Positions 1 to 11,600 of a stretch of 64,000 bases of DNA are shown in pieces. The stretch covers positions 62,001 to 126,000 of the forward strand of contig CANNZV010001464.1 in assembly GCA_947561585.1 (NCBI GenBank), in the 5' to 3' direction. Below the pieces are notes generated by a model that had not been told where the DNA came from, did not search any database, and saw nothing but the letters and a program-made list of their open reading frames with translations. Within the stretch, counting starts at the first letter, position 1. Each line of letters starts with the position of its first letter. A program made the translations under genes and the position numbers. This stretch comes from Caprella mutica (taxonomy: Eukaryota; Arthropoda; Malacostraca; Amphipoda; Caprellidae).

Positions 1-189
1 AAAATTTCACAAGATTTGCGATTTATAATATGATTCTGGTTCCAAATACAAGAAAAAGCAAATGAAATCAAAACCAAAAAGAACAAAATAAGGGACTCAG
101 AAGATGAATAGTTTCTTTGAAGAAACCCTCAGTTTCTCTCTCAGAAAAGATTCTCAGAATAGTTCACACACCAAAACCACGTTGTGGAG

Positions 190-1000
190 GATCGTCAGTT
201 ATGAACTTCGTTTCTGTTTTTATCATTGCACTTCAGTTCAACCATTAACTGATGTCCACAAAGCAAAGATAAGGAAGTTTTGTCAGAGTGGATTCTGCAG
301 AAACCATCCAACAATATCAATAGAATTGTTTGGACTTACGAGAAATTCTTTTGCCTCCATCGAATAAACGACTGAGTGTGGACAAATTAAAATCGTCGAA
401 ATATCTGTAAACAAATGATAGTTATGGTTTTGATGTTATGATCTTCGATACCACTGTTAATGAAATGGTTCCAATCGTTCATGCATTCCTTGATGATGAT
501 GGCAACTTGTCATTTGTTATTGATATTTCATTCCTCAGATTACTCCAAGACATTATTTGGCCCAGCCTGCACAATTCTAAAACTCGTTCTTCATTTTGGT
601 TGATGCAAGATGGTGTTCTACAACATGGCACAAATACAGGTCTAAAATTTCTGCAAGAAAAGTTTTGAGGTAGAGTCATTTTCAGAAGAACAGAAAATCT
701 CTGGCTAGCATATAGTCAAGATCTCAACCCTTTTGACTCTCATTTTTGAGCTGCTACACATTTTCGAGTTTATAGGGAAAACCCAGATTCCATTGAGTCT
801 ATTATACAATGTGTTCAAAACTTCGTTAAAAGATATATCCAGGAGACTCTCGAAGAAAGATTGCAAGAATGTCATGGACCGTGCTTCGTTCTGTCTTCAG
901 GCTGGAGGGGCTCATTCTCAACAATTTTTGAAGGGTCTCAGGAAATGTAACTCATGCAAAATATTTAAAAATCATAAAAATACATTCTTTTTCTTCAAAG
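190..1000 (+). pseudogene. Decayed mariner-like transposase (C-terminal half)
   Basis: Fragments in more than one frame, broken by stops, read like the C-terminal half of a Tc1/mariner-superfamily transposase. Around 591-620 there is a W-x-MQDG block whose Asp (609-611) would be the second catalytic Asp. After an in-frame TGA at 666 the same frame continues with an RRTE...SQDLNPFD block whose last Asp (735-737) would be the third. The spacing is 41 residues, as in the DD41D type. A further fragment at about 840-955, in a different frame, reads NVMDRA...LQAGGAHSQQFLKGL, which I recognise as the usual C-terminus of this group. The stretch before 430 is too degraded to align by eye. No terminal repeats were found for it. 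Not functional. Confidence 0.7.
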
Positions 1001-1104
1001 TGACGTTTTCGCAATTTAAAAATGACTTTTCTGATGGAACACAATCTACACTCAGTTCTTCTGCCATGTTATTGAATTTTTATTCAAATGCATTGGCGAC
1101 ACCA

Positions 1105-1160
1105 TGAAAAGCACTAGGCGACCCCAATTAGGGTTGCGACCCCAGGGTTGGGAAACGCTG
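1105..1160 (-). mobile_element. hAT-like transposon terminus
   Basis: Read on the minus strand from 1160, the sequence starts CAGCGTTTCCCAACC, followed by GGGGTCGC and a second GGGGTCGC. This is the typical look of hAT-superfamily ends (CAG-n-G-n-TT-n-CCAACC, then paired GGGTCGC words). Only one end is visible. The partner end is not recognisable nearby and may lie outside the window. The relation to the mariner-like relic just upstream is probably only adjacency. Confidence 0.55.
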
Positions 1161-3920
1161 AATTGTCATAGACAATAGAGCTCCAAAATTGAGCCCGCAG
1201 ACAATTGAGCTCCAAAGCAATTGAGCTCAGGAGAATTGAACCTAGAAATATTGAAACAGCAAACACAATATAGAGGTAGGTTTTACTTTGTTTTAACAAT
1301 AGCAATGGTCTTCAATTAAGTTAATATAAGACAGACTTGGTTGATAAAAACGGAATCGATTATAACCCTTGGTGTTGTGATTTTGCCTTTGTTTAAAATA
1401 CAATACATACATAATATTTAACTTATACTCAATGCTTTATTAAGGTATACTTTTTTCTTCTCCGTTTGTGCAAGCGACTGTGCGAGCATATAAAGCAATT
1501 TCAACAATCGTTGCTGACTGCAAAATAATTCCTAATTAGCATATCGAGAGTTTATTTCTTACTATTTGTCTCTGCAAATATGAAAAACGTTCTTTAACTC
1601 TAAATGTTTGTTTTGCATGCAGTGATTAATGCAACCATCGCTCAGTAATCATCGACTAGTTCAATGTATTTCTATTACTGAGCGATCAATGCTGAGCGAT
1701 GATTACAACAATCGCTGCTTGCAAAACGTACCTTAATTATATCGAAAGTTTCACTGAAATGATCATTGTTAATGTTAAATGCAATCAAATTTTCATCAAA
1801 TATGGTAACGGAATTTTTTGTAATTATAATGTAGCAGTTTCCGCATCCAACCTAGGCTTCAGACTCTTCATTTTTAGAATGGAGAACTATAGTCATTATG
1901 TCACACTTGTTTTTGCATCCCTCTTCATTAGGATATATGTCGCACTAGCTGGATAAAAGGTTCTGGCCACAATTTGTTCTGGAGAATCATCCAAATTTTG
2001 TAGGTATTTTTTTTTGAGTTTAGTGAAATATAACGAACGAATAAGATATTTTTTTACATATCTTTACATTGAATACTGATGGAACAATGAAAATACTGAA
2101 GATTATATTTTCTATGAAAAAATTCACGAACAAGTTTAGTGGCTTAGGCAGTTTCTCCTCCAAACGCGTCATATGGTAATGACAATAACTATAAAGTGAC
2201 GATAGGTATACGAAAGAGTAAAAAGAACGCAAATTACTGTTTACTCGAGAATATCAGTGTTATCGGCTATAAAATAAATGCATGTCACGCCTTGAAAGGC
2301 ATTATCGACACACTATTGGGAGTTAAAGTTACGTGAGTTAAAATTACTGTCGATACTGCTTTGTAATTGTGTATCTCATTTTAACCGATATCTCTCATTG
2401 ATAAAGAGCTTAAAATCTTACATTTTTTTCAAATTGCGATATTTCGAGGATTTTGATTATTTTTTGTATCAAACATATTATTGATTCAGTGTTTCTAAGC
2501 CAATAAATATATAAGTTGGAAAGTGATGTGGTCGGTTCCCGAGACTAACTTGGTCGATTCGAAACATTGTATCCCTGTATACTCTGCCATTTTTTATCGT
2601 TATCAATTATTATGTAGTTACCCTATATGCAATAAACCTTATTAAAGCAATAGACGACACCAGCAAGCAAAATATGGATGTAAATAGGTTCAAATAGTTT
2701 GTCTGCAGTTTTGAAAATGGTTGATTATGATGATAATCGATTCTTCAGTCAGGTAGTCGGAAATATCAATTTGACATTTAATAGGAAATTGAAACATCGG
2801 ACAGCTGTCTGAAAAAAAACACGATTTATCATAATTTTGAATCTAATTATCGGACGAACCATTATAAAAACAACTATGCCTTATTTTTCAAAATGGTTTA
2901 TCACACAATATGGCAACACTCCCAAGGTAGTCAATTTTTTTTTGTTAAAACGACATGTAACATACAGGTAATCTGTAATATCTTTTGCAATATAGGGTGG
3001 GTTTATTTATGCTATATTCAAATAATGAATAAATCTAATATTATTTACTGTCAGTCCAATTATTTCACAAATATTCAAAGGATAGCTTTAAAATTACTGC
3101 ATATTGTTAAGAAAACACAACACTACCTGATTGTTCATCATCTGGCCTCGCAAAACGTAATAATTTTCTTATATCGGTGTTCCAACTTATTTGTCCTACA
3201 AATGGTCCTGTCCGACGATGCGCTATTTACCCTAAGTCAGTATACAATATATAATAATGTATAATAAATAATGTATAATATATATCATACAAACTAACGA
3301 AAGAGATCTAGGACTTAAGCAATTTAGAATTGTAGCGTTGTCATCTTGTTTCTTCCTTTCTTCAGGTTACTATCAAAATTTGTAATTTTTACAGAGTTTA
3401 ATTAGAAAAATCATCTGCAGCCGTGATAGATCGAGTGGAAGATTCCAAACAAAGACTCGTGTAGTTTTTAAATCAGTGATAAATGTTAGTTCTTGAGAAT
3501 TGTGAAGATCAATCAAGATAGCGTCACTCTAGAACAGTAAAATCTATTCTGTGTTTAGGCGCGAAACGATAAAAATTTGATAGGTGAATAATGGTGAACA
3601 GTTATAAGAACGTTATAATTATTGTCTATTATTATTTCACTACTCATGTAGATTACTATTGTTAAAGTCAAGTTGAATGGTGAAACAAATGCGGTCGATT
3701 CTTTTGTTATTATCATTAGTCTGTCTTCTGCTAATGATAATTAGTTTGCCTTTAGTATATCGATATGTAGCTAACAAAATTCGTATACGTAATCTAATGA
3801 TGATCAAGAAACATTCTAATGCTAACTATGATTTTGATTATTGTGACTGTTGGTTTTACCCAATGTGATATTTTTTATGCGTATTAATACAGTACTGTGA
3901 CAATATCTGAAAATAAGTCA
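1161..3920. other. AT-rich intergenic DNA, no gene seen
   Basis: No coding potential with recognisable motifs on either strand. At 1165-1255 there is a degenerate run of words of the type CAATTGAGCTC. The rest is plain AT-rich sequence with isolated open frames and no codon or motif support. Confidence 0.5.
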
Positions 3921-3923
3921 TGT

Positions 3924-4170
3924 TGATTATTTTGAATAAAATTTTATTGATTATTTTGAATAAAATTTTATTGATTATTTTGAATAAAATTTTATTGATT
4001 ATTTTGTAATAAAAATGACTGATTACTTTGATATAAATTTATGGATTATTTTGTAATAAATATTATCTATCATTATGTAATAAATATCACTGATTATTTT
4101 GATATAAATTCATTGATTATTTTGTAATAATTGATTATATTTTGTAATAGATTTTACTGATTATTTTATA
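3924..4170. repeat. Degenerate 24-bp tandem repeat
   Basis: Three near-perfect copies of a 24-bp unit with the core TTGATTATTTTGAATAAAAT are followed by more diverged copies (TTGATTATTTTGTAATAAA and similar). Purity falls from left to right. No coding role is apparent. Confidence 0.8.
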
Positions 4171-4856
4171 CTTGCTGAAAGTTATTGATTGTCGTGATAC
4201 AATTTATTGTTCTTGATTAATATGAAATATATATTGTTCACATAAATATCTTCAATTAATTTATTATTCCAGAACTAATTGATTAGTCATAATAATATCA
4301 CAGGAGTATCATTATAATAAAAAGAGACCAATCAATATATAGTTATTTAATTTATTATAATATGAACATAAAATTATTGAATCTGAATATACATAAAATA
4401 AACATTTATATTAGTTGCTATATTATACACATGAGATATAAAATCAAAGTGTGTATTAATGAAATACATATTATTAATGATTAATATGTTTATTGAAGAA
4501 ACAAGGAAAAACAAAGAAGGATGAATGTTCAGTATAAACCTAAATTAAAAAAGTTGGTAAATAAAAATTAAAACTAAATAAAAACCCGTTGAAACATCCT
4601 CTAAACTTCTAAGGCATTACGTCAGAAAACAGTTACTAAATAATTATATTTAAAAAATGTTTTTATGTGACCCAAATTCCATAGAATTGAAACGCATCAT
4701 AGAATTAACATCAAGACTTTTTTAACGCTGACACTCAAGATATTTCTTATGAAATTATCACCATTTTTAATCCCTATATTTTAAGAAATGAAAAGGATAA
4801 AAATAATTCTACTTTAAGTTGTATATTTATTAACAGAATGATCTCAGAGTTGTTTG

Positions 4857-5093
4857 TACATAGTTTTTCTCTGATAGTACATCGATTTTCTCTGATAGTA
4901 CATCGATTTTCTCTGATAGTACATCGATTTTCTCTGATAGTACATCGATTTTCTCTGATAGTACATCGATTTTCTCTGATAATACATCGATTTTCTCTGA
5001 TAGTACATCGATTTTCTCTGATAGTACATCGATTTTCTCTGATAGTACATCGATTTTCTCTGATAGTACATCGATTTTCTCTGATAGTACATT
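4857..5093. repeat. 21-bp minisatellite, about 11 copies
   Basis: The unit is GATTTTCTCTGATAGTACATC, almost invariant; one copy has AATACATC instead of AGTACATC. The period is a multiple of three, so open frames on both strands are an artefact of the repeat. The reverse complement of the unit contains the core GATGTACTATCAGAGAAAA, which is also the core of the 32-bp array at 20117-21262. Confidence 0.97.
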
Positions 5094-5380
5094 ATCGCAT
5101 ACGATCTCAATAATAAAGTTTTTAACGATCAAAACTTGTTAATAGTTCAATATAAATTTCGAAAAAGGATTTATTAAAATGTATCAATTATATGTGATAC
5201 TATACTTATACTATACTATATGTGATACTATACTTCAAAATGGTATGAATATTTTTTTTCTGTCAACTTTTTAGACAAAAGAGGTCATAAGTAATTAATA
5301 TATAATTAAATCATCATCTTTTTATTTGTATTACAGAAATATACAGTAAACGTTTATTGTAAGATATATCAATATCAGTT

Positions 5381-6377
5381 GGGTAAATTACGGTTTTTCG
5401 TACTGTTATGTAATTCCGTGCACCTCATTCACTGATTAAATGGTGACTATTCAGTAGTCTGACGCCTCACTAGTCCGACACCCCAGTAGTCCGAAACTTT
5501 TGTAGTTTATTACTGATTTAACATAAAATATATGTAAATCAGGGGGCGTGCCGCCCCCCGAACCCCCTTGCCAGATCATTAAACAATCATGAAGTGTGCA
5601 GTACAACAAACTAGCGGAATGATGAAATCAAATGAGGGATTGCATCATACTAAATAATATTAGAAATAGAATAAAATATAAGAGTAATAGAAAATTTAAA
5701 AAATGAAAGAAATGAAAAAATATTTTATTATTTAGATTATCAATTGAGTATACCTATTCAATCATATATTTTATTTTAATCAAAAAACTAAAACTAAAAA
5801 TAACACAGAAAGATGGGAGCAAGTAAAGTTAACGGACCACAGTCCGTTATTTTTATTTGGTTAAATTCTGGTCCGTTATGTTAACTAGTTTCAATTCTGG
5901 TCCGTTAACTTTACTTGGTTAAATTATTAAATATTTGACCAATAATTGGAATTAGAATATAATTTTTGAATCAGAGATACCACATTAAAGGATCTAAGCA
6001 GAAGTTTTTTTTCCATTTTTTACTTCTCGTTCTTCACAACTTCAAAATTGATAAAGTTTTTTATCAAATCTTTCAATTAATAAAATATGTAAAATTGATG
6101 TATAACATTAATAATATCATTTAAAAGATTGTATATTTATAGAATACTAAAGCAAATACTTATTTAAACTAAAAAAAGTTTTCTGGTCCGTTATCTTTAC
6201 TTGGTCCGTTTCTGGTCCGTTAACTTTACTTGCTCCGAAAGATGTAACTGTCGGACTATAGGAGCGTCGGACTAATGTGGCGTCGGACTATTGGCACGTC
6301 CCCGATTAAATAGAGTGATTTTTTTTTATAAGATTCGTGTTAATGTGATTAAATATTCGGAATTACATAACTTACCC
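5381..6377. mobile_element. Composite non-autonomous DNA element with inverted ends
   Basis: The outer ends share GGGTAA...TTATGTAATTCCG on the left (about 5381-5418) and its inverse CGGAATTACATAACTTACCCC on the right (about 6357-6377). The left copy carries extra bases. Just inside, three 16-bp-spaced copies of TAGTCYGAC lie at 5455, 5471 and 5487. Three inverted copies (GTCGGACTA) lie at 6250, 6266 and 6282, again exactly 16 bp apart. A GC-rich hairpin (GGGGGCG-TGC-CGCCCCC, 5542-5558) stands out in the AT-rich context. No transposase is seen. A second element (5816-6236) is inserted within it. Confidence 0.6.
5816..6236. mobile_element. Nested 421-bp MITE with 8-bp target duplication
   Basis: Terminal inverted repeats begin GGAGCAAGTAAAGTTAACGG at 5816 and end with the inverse at 6236. 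The flanks carry a perfect 8-bp direct repeat GAAAGATG (5808-5815 and 6237-6244), which is a clean target-site duplication. Subterminal repeats of CTGGTCCGTTA occur at both ends. An 8-bp duplication fits hAT- or P-type transposition; the TIR alone does not decide which. No coding capacity. Confidence 0.85.
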
Positions 6378-6940
6378 CAAATCCTATTCTTTATAATCTA
6401 TGTAGAATGCTTAAGATAATGACTGCAGAAAAGCTACTATGTGCTAAATCAGTTTACCAGGCAAAGCAGGTATGTAAATGGTAACAAGTTGAAGGTCTTA
6501 GTTAAATTATTTATTAAGTTTAATTGATATCTGGAAGCAGTTATTATACTTAAATACGGAAAAATATCTACTATTTTCTACTTACATTTAAATTAGATAA
6601 AAAGTTATAAATCTACTATTTTTATTTATCAAAATGGCGTAATTTATTTCTATTTTACATTAACCAGATAAACATCAAATGCGTATATTCATCAAATCAA
6701 TGCAAGAGTATTGATATGTTATATTTTATGTAGGAAATTCTGGGAAATTGACAAAAGTGGAGACACTAAACATTTGGGCATCACAATCTATGAAAAAATT
6801 ATAGCCAATATATCTTGACAGGGTTTAATGATTTTTTTTCTTTTATAAAAATGTTCAAATTTCAGGTTTTTACTTTATTAATTATTATTTGTTGATTACA
6901 GGTAGTTTGAAAAAATGGTTATAATCTTATAAAAGGGCAG
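6378..6940. other. AT-rich intergenic DNA, nothing recognised
   Basis: No gene, array or transposon end was recognised here. Confidence 0.4.
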
Positions 6941-6944
6941 ATCT

Positions 6945-7262
6945 GCGGACTTATAAGGAGACCAAATTGTTGTTACTCGTATGGCAGGTGCTAGTGTAAC
7001 AGAAACTGTCCCAATGTTTTACGCTTCAAGAGCTACTGTCTCAAAAGTAATTACTTCCTTTGAAAGAGAAAGAAAAACGTCTATATCAAACTACACGTTA
7101 AAGTTAAAGTTGACTGAGAGACACCGTGGGATTATTCATCGAAATGTTAGAGAAAATTACAAAGTATGGCTTTTAAAATCACTGCAGAGTTCAATGAACT
7201 CCTACAGAACACAGTATCCAAAAAAAAATTGTCAGAAACGGCACAAATCTTGATTCCTCGGA
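6945..7262 (+). pseudogene. Broken Tc1-like transposase (N-terminal HTH part)
   Basis: In the frame of the ATG at 6981, upstream codons read DL-stop-GDQIVVTR before MAGASV, matching the usual Tc1 start (DL...GQIV...LAGASV). The helix-turn-helix block continues with YASRATVSKVITSF and KLTERHRGIIHRNV. Around 7170-7180 a frameshift is needed to continue into TAEFNELLQNTVSKK and PRKSC. Stops, a frameshift and the absent catalytic half show that it is dead. It lies about 0.9 kb beyond the 3' end of the cyclase gene on the opposite strand. No flanking inverted repeats were identified. Confidence 0.75.
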
Positions 7263-8110
7263 AGAGCTGCAGGGTGTTATAACTTTTGTTCATCCCCTGT
7301 ACAATCACTATTATTATTTGTCATAATGGAAAAAAATCAAATGAAATACTATATAATATATACATATATTAGAAAACGGAAATAAATTATAAAATATTTC
7401 GGGCCTTATTTGAATTTTTTTGTTGAAGGATAACTACGATTTGTATTTTATCTAACAATAATTAAAAGATGATAGCATTTCGCGCTTATTAGTAATACTT
7501 AGAGTAAATGTTGATTCTATTAATTTATATAGTCAAATAATTATTCATTTATTTATGACATACTCAAAATTCTCTTATAGATCATCTGACTAAGTAATAA
7601 TAATAATTGACTAAAGAATAAAATTGTATTCATGTTTAAATTATATCTTATGTAACTAATAATAAATATAACTTACTTTAATTTGGCACTTCGATGCTAT
7701 AATACGTAATATGGCTTTTACTATTTGAAACTATTATTTTAGACGAGTAATGCACTTTAAACTTAAGGTAAATACATTAGTTTTTCTAATTTTCTAAACA
7801 GGATATTTTTAATTTACAAGTATATATACACACATTTTCTACACGTTTGAGTAGCCTTATCTTTAGCCCTAAAATACCGTGGCCTGGATTGCCATAATTC
7901 ATGCTCAACTTGAAGCATAAATCATTGAAAACGATCATATGTTACTGGGAGCTAAAACTACTCATCAATTTCTACTGTTCCGATTTTATGTCCATAAATT
8001 TGATTCATAAATCAAATTGTACTTTATTTACGTAGTTAAAAACTTTTAACCTTCTTCAAATATTCTCCAGAAGCTTCAAAAAGATCGAAAACAGTTCTAC
8101 AGAACTTGCA
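7263..8110. other. AT-rich 3' flank of the cyclase gene
   Basis: Nothing coding was recognised. It may include 3' untranslated sequence of the minus-strand gene if a polyadenylation site further downstream is used. Confidence 0.4.
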
Positions 8111-8113
8111 TCT

Positions 8114-8119
8114 TTTATT
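8114..8119 (-). promoter_or_regulatory. Possible polyadenylation signal AATAAA
   Basis: An AATAAA on the minus strand about 74 nt past the TAG stop of the guanylate cyclase. Such hexamers are frequent by chance in this AT-rich DNA, so use is not shown. Confidence 0.3.
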
Positions 8120-8192
8120 GTAATTTAAATGGGATATTTTCCATGGTTTGAAATAAATTAATGATATCGATTTAGGCCATAAAAATGGCATC

Positions 8193-8648
8193 CTACATCG
8201 ATAAGTTAGGTACGCTGAGTTTGATGGAATTGGGGGGAGATCGGTGGTAATCTGTGGCCTTAGTGGGTGACGTACTCTTGGATAGTGAAAGAGGAATATG
8301 ATTACTAGTGTTATTAAGATCCGACTTGGAGTGGGATGGACTTAAATGATACTCAAAGAAACACCTAGGGTTGCTAGGAGATGAAAAACTAGTGGACTTG
8401 AAAGAGAAAGATGGTGAGAGACTTAGAGGGTAGGGGGACCGCGGTATGTTCTGCACCATTTGCGTATTGGGTAAAATGTACTTCTGATTCATGTTCGTAG
8501 ATATTGGACTTAGTGAAGTGTAATTTGTTTTGTTGGGAGGAATTGGTTCAGCGTGATCCACCCTTTCAAATCCGCTTCCTCTTTTTCTTTTCTGGAAATT
8601 TTCTTGGGTTTGTCCTTCCAGCCACCAAGTCACCATTTCTCCTTTTCC
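8193..8648 (-). CDS. Gyc32E: Cyclase exon 23: end of catalytic domain and tail
   Basis: The acceptor is TTTTTAG before 8648 and the stop is TAG at 8193-8195. It begins [12 protein letters not shown], the standard end of the class III cyclase domain. About 140 residues rich in Ser, Pro, Asn and Thr follow ([23 protein letters not shown]), with no recognised domain. Tails of this kind in receptor cyclases are poorly conserved; no PDZ-binding ending is obvious (it ends PNLSM). Confidence 0.92.
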   Translation of the reverse strand, partial: GKGEMVTWWLEGQTQENFQKRKRGSGFERVDHAEPIPPNKTNYTSLSPISTNMNQKYILPNTQMVQNIPRSPYPLSLSPSFSFKSTSFSSPSNPRCFFEYHLSPSHSKSDLNNTSNHIPLSLSKSTSPTKATDYHRSPPNSIKLSVPNLSM

Positions 8649-11600
8649 CTAAAAATAAAATAATATCAGTAATCAATAGATTATACTTTAATGTACAAAG
8701 TAAACTCTCCATACCTTGACTGTTGTCTGGCCTCTTCGAGTGACAAAGTATCCTCCAAGAATATCTAGGTATTTCTTATGTTCTTCAGATATGTGAATTT
8801 TGAGAGGTTCACCAGTAGACTCCATCCTGGAGGCTGTGTTGACTGTGTCGCCAAACAGACAGTAGCGGGGCATTGTTAAGCCAACCACACCGGCAACGCA
8901 TGGACCTGAACACAATTAATTTTTACACAAATGAATGAGAAGCCACAAAGACAAAATATTATTTCAAACGAGTTTTTTTTATTGAAACTCATCTTTTTAA
9001 ATTGTGATTTTGAAAAATAAAACTAATGTTCGAATAGCTATTTAGCCATTGAAAATTATTTCATTTGGTTACATCATGATTTGCATATGAATGAAGGACT
9101 GATGATTATTATTCACTAAAGGATCGAAGAGAAATCTCCCATTTTCAATTTATTTATATTCGAAAGACCTCAATTGACCTCAATTAACAGTGAAACTTTC
9201 GTTTTTTTAAATCATCTCCATCCTCACCTGTATGTATTCCAATTCTCAGCTTCAAGGATTCATCCGGTCTGTGGCTGATAGGAAAAGAAGTGGCTGCTTC
9301 CAGGAGCTCCAGGGCCATTGAAGATATAACTCCAGCGTGCTGGTCACCGTTTGGAAGAGGGAGTCCGGACACAACCATGTATGCATCACCAATTGTCTCA
9401 ATCTATTGAACATGGGGTTGTACAAAGTTTTAGGACAAATGTTCGCGAACTTGATGATATCAGACTGATTATGAAATTTCTTATGATTTTAATGTATACT
9501 ATTCGATTCTGCTTAAATTCGTAACAAGTGGTGAATTTTAAGTAATGTTTTTTTTAGCAACATAGGATATATCTTATGATATTTTATTCTAAAACAGTTG
9601 GTACGAATTAAATTCATCTCATCTATATCGTTTTGCCAAATTCATTTCTTGTTTTTATCAATTTTCAGATCAATTTCAGAAAGTATTACCTTATAGACAT
9701 CGTAGTCACCAATTATTGCATCGAAGCAAGTGTAGAGCTCATTCAACACATTCACAACCTGAGTGAGAACAGAAAATACATCATAGGGTATCCATTTGAG
9801 TACATTTCGTAACCTAATTAATGGTATATTTACTACCTAATTAATGGTATATTTCGTTACCTAACTAATGCTTAGTTACCTGTAGAGGAGTAGATTCTGC
9901 ACACAGGACCGTGAAGCCTACGATATCGCTGAAGTAGATTGTGACGTTGTCGTAGGTTTCAGGTAGAGGTTGAGCTCCTCTTTTCAGTACATCTGCTACA
10001 GTTCTGAATGAAAAGAGTGAAGATTGGATATGTTGAGTTTCTTATTTAAACTACTTATTTGACAAAAAATTAAGATTGGATGTTCAGTTGCTTAATATAA
10101 CTAATTATTTTACAAGTTTAATAATTCATATTTCTGAAAAAGTGTAGTTAAAAATTATAAATGTTTTGTTAAAGATATAGGGAGAAATTTATTAGTAAAA
10201 AATAATGTTTCAAGATTAGTGTAACTCGCCTCAAAAAATGAGCAGACTTTACATATTTTACAGTTTTCTGAAGCAAGAAAAACCGCCTGTTCTCTAAATA
10301 ATTAAAATATTTAAGGGAGACTTGCCACTCTAGCAATATTTTTCTCCGCTACATCACTCTGCAATACCTAATTTTTTGTAAATATAATTGGATGAGTTTG
10401 GTTTTGGCATTGACTGAAGGAGATTTTTAGTAATTCAGACAGTTTCAGACGGTCTGGAAATGAAAGTGTCACTCAAAATTAAGTAAAAACCTAATTAACC
10501 GTTTATATTCTAAGGCGACATGTTTGTCCCTTTCGAATGATGTAGACTATTTGGTATATTTTTTGTGATATTTTTCTTATACGACCAGATTTACGGGAAC
10601 AATGTCATAAGAATAGAATGTATTTTCGAGTTATCCATATAGACATATAAAACTTAAAATACTCATTTTTTGGTAAAAGTTTCATCATTGTAGCTCAAAA
10701 ATTGACCGATAGAGAGGCAAAATGTCCTAACGATTTACCATTGAATGTACGCACAGTAAAAGTACCAAAATGCCTCTCCTGAAAAATAGCTATTTAGAGT
10801 TATGACAGTGTTGTCCCAAATGGGCGATGTGTAATTTAATTGTTTTCTTTACCTATATATTACAAGAATATCACAAAAATTCTCTGTAACTTTGATTTAT
10901 TTTTGCCTAAAGTCAGTATTAGAAGCATAATTATAGGCTGGTGTGAATATTAATTTTCGTATATTTTCTAAGCAAAGTAATTGTTGTGTATTTTATACAA
11001 AATGTCAAATCTAATTCCTATTTTTTTTTCATTTTACTACTCTGATAATATTCATGCTAATACATTCAACATCCTAGTAAATTGTCTTTATTTATAATAT
11101 TAATTTTTAAACTAAATACTGTAATTCAAATCAAGTGCATAATGGTTTCAAGTTAATTAATTTTCCCCTCATTGGTCCATTTGGTCAATTAATTAATAGA
11201 CTGAGCTTAGATTATAGAGTGTCACTATTAATTATTATTATCAATCAATCGTTGAACTGTAGTATATTATGCTTAATAATTATTATCCCTGTGACTAATG
11301 GATACAACAACAGAGGAAGGGATTATGGGTATTATCAAAGCAAAGAATTGAAATAACTGTTGATAAAAATTAAACTCTTTTTAGAACACAATATACTTTA
11401 TGTATTTTATATTATTAAATAATAGAATTAATAGATATTTGATATAGTATATAAAGCATTTCTTAAGAACACTGTGACTAATTCCAAGTATTTTCTGAAT
11501 GATGTGGAAAATATGACTATAAATTTGTTCTAAGATATAAATAATTTGATAAAGATTTTCTCGTATGGTACAAAACCTTTCAAGGTAACATTGTTTCTTT

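Noticed and set aside
4830..5132. Long open frames on both strands encoding repeated peptides
   Set aside because: They coincide exactly with the 21-bp array, whose period is a multiple of three. Three overlapping frames on two strands cannot all be genes, and no motif supports any of them.
10500..10930. Possible repeat shared with 55140-55400
   Set aside because: Only short, diverged words match (CTTTCRAATGATGTA and a TATATTACAA-type word); too weak to call a family by eye.
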